From: Teichococcus aerophilus
GTDB lineage: Bacteria > Pseudomonadota > Alphaproteobacteria > Acetobacterales > Acetobacteraceae
Assembly: GCF_014490485.1 (NCBI RefSeq)
Contig: NZ_JACTVA010000033.1
Coordinates: 10,226 to 60,867 of the forward strand
Direction: 5' to 3'
Length of the DNA: 50,642 bases
Shown piece after piece: positions 45,026 to 50,642 of this stretch; the stretch's first letter is position 1, and the number at the start of each line of letters is the position of its first letter. The notes under the pieces were generated by a model. It made no database searches. It saw nothing but the letters and a program-made list of their open reading frames with translations, and was not told the DNA's origin. A program made the position numbers and the translations under genes.

Positions 45026-45394
45026 TTACAGGACCTCCGGCGCCAGGGAGATGATCTTCATGAACTTGCGCGCACGCAGCTCACGGACCACCGGGCCAAA
45101 GATACGGGTGCCGATGGGCTCGTTCTGCTTGTTGATCAGAACGGCCGCATTGCGGTCGAAGCGGATGGCCGTGCCATCGCCGCGACGCACCGGATAGGCG
45201 GTGCGGACGATGACAGCGCGCTGCACATCACCCTTCTTCACCTTGCCGCGCGGAATCGCTTCCTTGACGGAGACGACAATGATGTCGCCCACCGACGCGG
45301 TGCGGCGCTTCGAGCCACCCAGCACCTTGATGCACTGAACCCGGCGAGCGCCGGAGTTGTCGGCGACTTCCAGGTTGGATTCGACGATAATCAT
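45026..45394 (-). CDS. rplN: 50S ribosomal protein L14
   Basis: L14 forms part of the subunit interface. The 122-residue protein starts [20 protein letters not shown] and keeps [20 protein letters not shown] and [20 protein letters not shown] near the end. Length equals that of E. coli (123). It lies 11 bases after rpsQ. Confidence 0.99.
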   Translation of the reverse strand: MIIVESNLEVADNSGARRVQCIKVLGGSKRRTASVGDIIVVSVKEAIPRGKVKKGDVQRAVIVRTAYPVRRGDGTAIRFDRNAAVLINKQNEPIGTRIFGPVVRELRARKFMKIISLAPEVL

Positions 45395-45405
45395 CGATCG
45401 CTACC

Positions 45406-45696
45406 TCAGACCGCTGCCGGCTCGGCCGCGGCATTAAAGCCGGCCGGTGCCGCAACGGGCTCGCCATTGCGCGCGACCAGAAGCCAGGTCTTGCGCTTGC
45501 TGATGGGACGGCATTCCTCGATCGAAACGAGGTCGCCTTCCTTGCACAGGTTCGCGTCGTCATGCGCGGCGTACTTCTTAGAGCGCCGGATGAACTTCTT
45601 GTAGAGCGGATGCATAACGCGACGCTCGACGAGAACCGTAATGGTCTTGTCCTGCTTATCGCTGGTCACCCGCCCGGTGAGGACGCGCTTCGGCAT
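45406..45696 (-). CDS. rpsQ: 30S ribosomal protein S17
   Basis: S17 is a primary 16S rRNA binding protein. The 96-residue protein starts [20 protein letters not shown] and contains [20 protein letters not shown] and [14 protein letters not shown]. An Ala/Pro-rich tail extends about 15 residues past the E. coli end. The frame is open to 45807, but only the Met at 45696 matches the family. Confidence 0.98.
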   Translation of the reverse strand: MPKRVLTGRVTSDKQDKTITVLVERRVMHPLYKKFIRRSKKYAAHDDANLCKEGDLVSIEECRPISKRKTWLLVARNGEPVAAPAGFNAAAEPAAV

Positions 45697-45712
45697 TGCC
45701 GGGGTCTCCTCG

Positions 45713-45919
45713 TCAGGCTTTGGCTGCCGAGCGAGACTGCTCGGCAAGCACCGTCTTAACACGCGCAATGTCGCGACGCACCACCTTGATGCGGGAAACC
45801 GCTTCAAGCTGACCTGTTGCGCGCTGGAAGCGCAGGTTGAACTGCTCCTTGCGGAGGTCCAGCAACATCGCCTTCAATTCGTCCGGGCTCTTAGCCCGGA
45901 CGTCCACGATCTTCGTCAT
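45713..45919 (-). CDS. rpmC: 50S ribosomal protein L29
   Basis: L29 lies at the tunnel exit and helps dock SRP and trigger factor. The 68-residue protein has the family core [20 protein letters not shown] and ARVKTVL. The Met at 45919 ([16 protein letters not shown]) is the family start; a longer frame to 45985 overlaps rplP. It lies four bases after rplP. Confidence 0.98.
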   Translation of the reverse strand: MTKIVDVRAKSPDELKAMLLDLRKEQFNLRFQRATGQLEAVSRIKVVRRDIARVKTVLAEQSRSAAKA

Positions 45920-45923
45920 CTGA

Positions 45924-46346
45924 TCAGAGCTCCGCCGCACCCAGACGGGTGACCAGCTTGGTCTTGATCGGCAGCTTCGCGGCACCCAGAGCCAGGGCTT
46001 CGCGCGCCGTCTCCAGGCTGACGCCGTCGATCTCGAACATGATGCGACCCGGCTTCACGCGGGCCACCCAATACTCCGGCGCGCCCTTACCCGAACCCAT
46101 GCGGACTTCCGCAGGCTTCGTGGAGACGGGAACGTCGGGGAAGATGCGGATCCACACGCGACCGGCGCGCTTCATCGCACGCGTGATCGCGCGGCGGGCC
46201 GCCTCGATCTGACGCGCGGTGACACGCTCGGGCTCGAGCGCCTTCAGGCCGTAGGCGCCGAAGGTGAGGCTGAAGCCACCCTTCGCCAGGCCCTTGATAC
46301 GACCCTTGTGCGCCTTCCGGAACTTCGTCCGCTTCGGACTCAACAT
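45924..46346 (-). CDS. rplP: 50S ribosomal protein L16
   Basis: L16 organises the A-site region of the large subunit. The 140-residue protein starts [20 protein letters not shown] and contains [40 protein letters not shown] and KLPIKTKLV at the end. It lies 12 bases after rpsC. Confidence 0.99.
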   Translation of the reverse strand: MLSPKRTKFRKAHKGRIKGLAKGGFSLTFGAYGLKALEPERVTARQIEAARRAITRAMKRAGRVWIRIFPDVPVSTKPAEVRMGSGKGAPEYWVARVKPGRIMFEIDGVSLETAREALALGAAKLPIKTKLVTRLGAAEL

Positions 46347-46358
46347 GGTGCCAATCCC

Positions 46359-47036
46359 TTAGCGCTGAGGCGCCTGCTCGGCGGCGCGCTTGTCCTGCGC
46401 CATCGGGTCATGGCCCAGAATCTCGCCCTTGAAGATCCACACCTTGACACCGCAGGTGCCGTAGGTGGTCTTCGCCGTAGCCGTGCCGTAATCGATATCG
46501 GCGCGGAGCGTGTGCAGCGGCACCCGGCCCTCACGATACCATTCCATGCGCGCAATCTCGGCGCCGCCCAGACGGCCACCGCAATTGATGCGGATGCCAC
46601 CGGCACCCAGACGCATGGCGGACTGCACGGCGCGCTTCATCGCACGGCGGAACGCCACGCGGCGCTCCAGCTGCTGCGCGATGCTCTCGGCCACCAGCTG
46701 CGCCTCGATTTCCGGCTTGCGGATCTCGACGATGTTCAGCGCCACTTCGGCCCCGGCCAGCTTGGCCAGGTCCTTGCGCAGCACCTCGATGTCGGCGCCC
46801 TTCTTGCCGATCACGACGCCCGGACGGGCGGCATGGATCGTCACGCGGGGCTTCTTCGCCGGACGCTCGATGATCACCTTGGAGACGCCGGCGCCCTTGA
46901 GGCGGTCCTTCAGCGTCTTCCGCAGCTTCAGATCATCGTGCAGCAGGCGGGAGTAGTCGGCATCAGCGAACCAGCGGGAATCCCAGGTCCGGTTGATGCC
47001 GAGCCGCAGCCCGATCGGGTTTACTTTATGGCCCAT
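46359..47036 (-). CDS. rpsC: 30S ribosomal protein S3
   Basis: S3 forms part of the mRNA entry channel. The 225-residue protein starts [20 protein letters not shown], has the KH domain [20 protein letters not shown] and the C-terminal [20 protein letters not shown]. The start at 47036 is one base after the rplV stop; an upstream frame to 47150 is not conserved. Confidence 0.99.
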   Translation of the reverse strand: MGHKVNPIGLRLGINRTWDSRWFADADYSRLLHDDLKLRKTLKDRLKGAGVSKVIIERPAKKPRVTIHAARPGVVIGKKGADIEVLRKDLAKLAGAEVALNIVEIRKPEIEAQLVAESIAQQLERRVAFRRAMKRAVQSAMRLGAGGIRINCGGRLGGAEIARMEWYREGRVPLHTLRADIDYGTATAKTTYGTCGVKVWIFKGEILGHDPMAQDKRAAEQAPQR

Positions 47037-47037
47037 G

Positions 47038-47442
47038 TTACGCGGCCTCCTGCTCTGCAGACACGGCTTCAGCCTGCGCTTCGGCCACCGTGATCGAGAT
47101 GTGGCTGAACCACTTCTCGACGCGGGACGCCTTGCCGCGGCCACGCGCATGGAAGCGCTTCATCACCACGGCGCGACCAACTTCCACGCGCGAGATGACC
47201 AGGCGGTCAACGTCGAGCTGGTGGTTGTTCTCACCGTTGGCGATGGCGCTTTCCAGCGTCTTCTTCACCGTGTCGGAGATGCGGCGCTTGGAGAAGGTCA
47301 GGATCGCGATCGCGTCCTGCGCCTTCTTGCCCCGGATCAGACCGGCAACGAGGTTCAGCTTGTAGGGCGACACGCGGATGTTCCGCGTGACGGCCTGCGC
47401 CTCGGTCTCAGCCAGGCTGCGGGGGTGCTTCGGCTTGCTCAT
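47038..47442 (-). CDS. rplV: 50S ribosomal protein L22
   Basis: L22 lines the peptide exit tunnel. The 134-residue protein has [20 protein letters not shown], the long hairpin tip region with [20 protein letters not shown] and an Ala/Glu-rich C-terminal extension after HISITV. It lies six bases after rpsS. Confidence 0.99.
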   Translation of the reverse strand: MSKPKHPRSLAETEAQAVTRNIRVSPYKLNLVAGLIRGKKAQDAIAILTFSKRRISDTVKKTLESAIANGENNHQLDVDRLVISRVEVGRAVVMKRFHARGRGKASRVEKWFSHISITVAEAQAEAVSAEQEAA

Positions 47443-47448
47443 ATCGCC

Positions 47449-47727
47449 TTAGCCCCTCTTCGCCTTCTTGTCCGAAGAATGGCCGGTGAAGGTACGGGTC
47501 GGCGAGAACTCGCCGAACTTGTGCCCCACCATGTTCTCCGAAACCTGAACCGGGATGAACTTCTTGCCGTTGTAGACACCGAAGGTCAGCCCGACGAACT
47601 GCGGGAGGATCGTGCTACGACGCGACCAGATCTTGATGATCTCGTTGCGCGTCGAGGCACGGGCCGCTTCCGCCTTGTTCAGCAGGTAGCCGTCGACGAA
47701 CGGCCCCTTCCAGACACTGCGCGACAT
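47449..47727 (-). CDS. rpsS: 30S ribosomal protein S19
   Basis: S19 pairs with S13 in the head of the small subunit. The 92-residue protein starts [20 protein letters not shown] and keeps [20 protein letters not shown] and [20 protein letters not shown]. The start at 47727 is the family start; the frame is open into rplB. It lies five bases after rplB. Confidence 0.99.
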   Translation of the reverse strand: MSRSVWKGPFVDGYLLNKAEAARASTRNEIIKIWSRRSTILPQFVGLTFGVYNGKKFIPVQVSENMVGHKFGEFSPTRTFTGHSSDKKAKRG

Positions 47728-47732
47728 CGCGG

Positions 47733-48566
47733 TCAGCCCTTCGTAACGTTGCGGCGACGAACAATCAGCTTGCTCGTACGCTTGTTGGTGCGGGTCTTGT
47801 AACCCTTGGTCGGCTTGCCCCACGGCGTAACCGGGTGGCGGCCGCCCGAGGTCCGGCCTTCACCACCACCATGCGGGTGGTCGACCGGGTTCATCACGAC
47901 ACCGCGCTGATGCGGCTTGCGGCCCAGCCAGCGGCTGCGGCCAGCCTTGCCGAGATGCTGGTTCTGGTTGTCCGGGTTGGACACCGCGCCGATGGCGGCG
48001 ATGCATTCACCACGGACCAGACGCAGCTCACCGGACATCAGCTTGATCTGCGCGTAGCCGGCATCCTTGCCGACCAGCTGGGCATAGGTGCCAGCCGAAC
48101 GCGCGATCTTACCACCCGCACCGGGCTTCATCTCGATGTTGTACACGATGGTGCCGACCGGGATCGCACCGAGCGGCATAGCATTGCCCGGCTTGATATC
48201 GACCTTCTCACCGGCCACGACCGTATCGCCCACCTTCAGGCGCTGCGGAGCGATGATGTAGGAAAGCTCCCCATCCTCGTACTTCAGCAGCGCCAGGAAG
48301 GCGGTACGGTTCGGATCGTATTCCAGCCGTTCGACCGTCGCGGGCACGTTGAACTTGCGCCGCTTGAAGTCGACAAGGCGGTAGGACTGCTTGTGTCCAC
48401 CCCCACGGAACCGGACGGTGATGCGACCATGATTGTTGCGGCCGCCGGAGTGGCTCTTGCCCTCCGTCAGCTGCTTGACCGGCTTACCCTTGAACAGCTC
48501 GGAACGGTCGATGAGGACCGTCCCGCGCAGGCTCGCGGTAACCGGGTTAAAGTGCTTCAGCGCCAT
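47733..48566 (-). CDS. rplB: 50S ribosomal protein L2
   Basis: L2 is close to the peptidyl transferase centre. The 277-residue protein starts [20 protein letters not shown] and has [40 protein letters not shown] and the conserved His region [20 protein letters not shown], followed by [15 protein letters not shown]. It lies four bases after rplW. Confidence 0.99.
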   Translation of the reverse strand: MALKHFNPVTASLRGTVLIDRSELFKGKPVKQLTEGKSHSGGRNNHGRITVRFRGGGHKQSYRLVDFKRRKFNVPATVERLEYDPNRTAFLALLKYEDGELSYIIAPQRLKVGDTVVAGEKVDIKPGNAMPLGAIPVGTIVYNIEMKPGAGGKIARSAGTYAQLVGKDAGYAQIKLMSGELRLVRGECIAAIGAVSNPDNQNQHLGKAGRSRWLGRKPHQRGVVMNPVDHPHGGGEGRTSGGRHPVTPWGKPTKGYKTRTNKRTSKLIVRRRNVTKG

Positions 48567-48570
48567 GGCG

Positions 48571-48900
48571 TTAAGCGAGCCCCGTCGTCAGGTCGATGCT
48601 CTGGCCCTCGGCCAGACGCACGACAGCCTTCTTCCAGTCGGAGCGCACGCCTTCACGGCCGCGCACCCGCTTGGTCTTGCCCTTCACGACGAGGGTGTTC
48701 ACGGAGACAACCGTCACCCCGAACAGAGCCTCGACAGAAGCCTTGATCTCCGGCTTCGTCGCACCCAGCGTCACCTTGAAGGAGACCTGGCTCTTCTCGC
48801 CGAGCCCGGCCGCCTTCTCGGTCACCAGCGGGGAGAGGATGGTTTGATACATCTTCTCGCGCGACAGCACCGGCTTCTTCTTCGCAGTGGTCTCGCTCAC
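48571..48900 (-). CDS. rplW: 50S ribosomal protein L23
   Basis: L23 is the docking site for trigger factor and SRP at the tunnel exit. The 109-residue protein contains [40 protein letters not shown] and [20 protein letters not shown]. Its start overlaps the rplD stop by four bases, so the pair is coupled. Confidence 0.99.
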   Translation of the reverse strand: MSETTAKKKPVLSREKMYQTILSPLVTEKAAGLGEKSQVSFKVTLGATKPEIKASVEALFGVTVVSVNTLVVKGKTKRVRGREGVRSDWKKAVVRLAEGQSIDLTTGLA

Positions 48901-49517
48901 GACAGCCGCTCCTTCAGGGCCTCGATGGCCGCGCGGGTGACCGCGAGCACATCATGGTTGAGGATGTCGTAGACGTTGGCGCCGAGGGTCGGCAGCACGT
49001 CCACGTGCGGCAGGTTGCGAACGGCGCGGCCGAAGCCCTCTTCCACCGTCACGTCCACCACCAGCGCGCTCTTCCAGCCCAGCGCCTTGACCTTGGAGGC
49101 CATGGCGGAGGTCTTGGCATCCGCGCCCAGCGAGACCGTGTCGAGCACGATCAGCTTGCCTTCGGCGGCCTTCTGGCTCAGCGCGCTGATCAGGCCCAAG
49201 CGGCGGACCTTCTTGTTCAGCGAGTAGCCATGGTCGCGCACGACGGGACCGTGCACCACACCACCGGTGCGGTACTGCGGCGCGCGCAGCGAGCCCTGGC
49301 GGGCGTTACCCGTGCCCTTCTGGCGATAGGGCTTCTTGGTCGTACCCGAAACCTCGCCCATCCCCTTCACCTTGTGGGTGCCGGCGCGGCGCTTGGCGAG
49401 CTGCCAATGCACCACGCGCGCCATGATATCGGCGCGGGGGGAGGTCGCGAACACGTCGTCCGGCAGGTCGATATCGCCTGCCTTGCCGTTATCCAGCGTG
49501 ATGACCGGAACCTGCAT
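48897..49517 (-). CDS. rplD: 50S ribosomal protein L4
   Basis: L4 reaches into the exit tunnel and in E. coli also represses the S10 operon. The 206-residue protein contains [20 protein letters not shown] and [20 protein letters not shown] (tunnel loop region, about 60-105) and [20 protein letters not shown] at the end. It lies 12 bases after rplC. Confidence 0.99.
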   Translation of the reverse strand: MQVPVITLDNGKAGDIDLPDDVFATSPRADIMARVVHWQLAKRRAGTHKVKGMGEVSGTTKKPYRQKGTGNARQGSLRAPQYRTGGVVHGPVVRDHGYSLNKKVRRLGLISALSQKAAEGKLIVLDTVSLGADAKTSAMASKVKALGWKSALVVDVTVEEGFGRAVRNLPHVDVLPTLGANVYDILNHDVLAVTRAAIEALKERLS

Positions 49518-49529
49518 TGTCCTACTTCC

Positions 49530-50216
49530 TCAGGCCACGGCCGCGGGGAACGGAGCATCAGCGTGGCGTGCATGCTTCACAGCATCCCGCACCAGCACGT
49601 AGCCGCCCTTGGCACCCGGAACCGCGCCCTTCACCAGAAGCAGGCCCTTGTCGAGGTCGAAACCAGCGACTTCCAGGTTCTGCGTGGTGATACGCTCAAC
49701 GCCGAGATGGCCCGCCATCTTCTTGTTCTTGAAGGTCTTGCCCGGATCCTGACGGTTACCCGTGGAGCCGTGCGAGCGGTGCGAGATCGAGACGCCGTGC
49801 GAGGCTTCCAAACCGGCAAAGTTCCAGCGCTTCATGGCGCCGGCAAAACCCTTACCCTTGGACGTACCCGTCACGTCGACGATCTGGCCCTTCACGAAGT
49901 GATTCGCGGAGAGCTTCGCGCCAACCTCGAGCGCAGCGTCGGAACCGACGCGGAACTCGACAACCTTCAGCGGCGCCTCGACACCCGCCTTGGCGAAGTG
50001 ACCCTTATTGGGCTTCGAGACATTCTTCGGCTTCGCCAGGCCAAAGCCCAGCTGAACCGCATCATAACCGTCCTTCTCCGCCGTGCGGGCAGCCACCACG
50101 CGCACCTGATCCAGGTGCAGCACGGTGACGGGCACAGTGGAGCCATCGTCGTTGAACAAGCGGGTCATACCCAGCTTCTTCGCGATCAGGCCGGTGCGAC
50201 CATTCTTCGCGGCCAT
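49530..50216 (-). CDS. rplC: 50S ribosomal protein L3
   Basis: L3 helps start large-subunit assembly. The 228-residue protein starts [20 protein letters not shown] and has [20 protein letters not shown], then [20 protein letters not shown] and [18 protein letters not shown], the conserved loop whose Gln is N5-methylated in E. coli. It lies 16 bases after rpsJ. Confidence 0.99.
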   Translation of the reverse strand: MAAKNGRTGLIAKKLGMTRLFNDDGSTVPVTVLHLDQVRVVAARTAEKDGYDAVQLGFGLAKPKNVSKPNKGHFAKAGVEAPLKVVEFRVGSDAALEVGAKLSANHFVKGQIVDVTGTSKGKGFAGAMKRWNFAGLEASHGVSISHRSHGSTGNRQDPGKTFKNKKMAGHLGVERITTQNLEVAGFDLDKGLLLVKGAVPGAKGGYVLVRDAVKHARHADAPFPAAVA

Positions 50217-50232
50217 GGTAATTCCCCCGGCC

Positions 50233-50541
50233 TTAGAGCTTGATCTCGACGTCCACCCCGGCGGCCAGGTCGAGCTTCATCAGCGCGTCCACGGTCTGCG
50301 GGGTGGGGTCGACGATATCAAGCAAACGCCGATGCGTCCGAATTTCGAACTGCTCACGGCTCTTCTTGTCGACATGCGGCGAACGGTTCACGGTGAACCG
50401 CTCGATCTGCGTCGGCAACGGGATCGGGCCGCGCACGCGCGCGCCCGTCCGCTTCGCGGTGTTCACGATCTCCCGCGTGCTGCCATCCAGCACGCGGTGA
50501 TCGAACGCCTTGAGGCGGATGCGGATGTTCTGGCTGTCCAT
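50233..50541 (-). CDS. rpsJ: 30S ribosomal protein S10
   Basis: S10 is in the head of the small subunit and, as NusE, joins antitermination complexes. The 102-residue protein starts [20 protein letters not shown] and has [20 protein letters not shown] and [20 protein letters not shown]. It starts 29 bases after the tuf stop, so it may be transcribed with tuf as in many alphaproteobacteria. Confidence 0.99.
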   Translation of the reverse strand: MDSQNIRIRLKAFDHRVLDGSTREIVNTAKRTGARVRGPIPLPTQIERFTVNRSPHVDKKSREQFEIRTHRRLLDIVDPTPQTVDALMKLDLAAGVDVEIKL

Positions 50542-50570
50542 GACTGGCGCCTATCTCTTCCCGCTGTCCG

Positions 50571-50642
<72 letters not shown>

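Overview
The window is a GC-rich stretch of about 50.6 kb from an alphaproteobacterium. The pattern fits Acetobacteraceae, probably close to Roseomonas. The evidence is the very high GC at third codon positions, the long bifunctional glnD, the gene order of the S10-spc-alpha ribosomal cluster, and the mix of exported DUF1501, SMP-30 and phytase-like proteins. Genus is inferred from general character, not from a database match.

Left part (1-22.5 kb). After a possible gene tail come mutS and glnD (mismatch repair and nitrogen signalling), a GFA-family protein, a translationally coupled DUF1800/DUF1501 pair, an aldose-1-epimerase-like gene, an IS5-family (IS427-type) insertion sequence with a frameshifted transposase, a Tat-exported SMP-30/gluconolactonase-like protein, a Pat-like GNAT acetyltransferase, a phytase-like esterase, a small exported protein with an internal repeat, and an EmrAB-type efflux operon. 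A divergent TetR regulator lies next to the efflux operon, with two palindromic operators in between. A type III PLP ornithine/lysine decarboxylase follows, with a long leader that looks like the speF RNA motif, then an Lrp/AsnC regulator.

Middle part (22.5-36.2 kb). Two paralogous solute-binding proteins face away from each other. The plus-strand one leads a complete Dpp/Opp-type ABC transporter operon that ends in a strong terminator. Next is a small glycan island of different base composition: an FkbM methyltransferase with a long coiled coil, a fused two-domain glycosyltransferase (GT4 plus a fucosyltransferase-like half), and a GDP-fucose-synthase-like reductase. A glutathione S-transferase and NAD kinase follow on the minus strand.

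Right part (36.2-50.6 kb). The ribosomal cluster lies on the minus strand: tuf (3' end only), rpsJ, rplC, D, W, B, rpsS, rplV, rpsC, rplP, rpmC, rpsQ, rplN, X, E, rpsN, rpsH, rplF, R, rpsE, rpmD, rplO, secY, adk, then a gap with its own promoter, then rpsM, rpsK, rpoA, rplQ and a perfect intrinsic terminator.

The most unusual signal is a dispersed repeat family found only at operon boundaries. A hairpin of about 40-50 bp centred on GAATTC and followed by a T tract looks like an intrinsic terminator. It occurs 14 times. Twelve copies form six inverted pairs facing inward around a partly conserved core, giving elements of mostly about 250 bp. Hairpin arms covary between copies, three cores carry the same perfect palindrome, one core is flipped, and the IS element has inserted into one arm. 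This looks like a MITE-like element that supplies transcription terminators.
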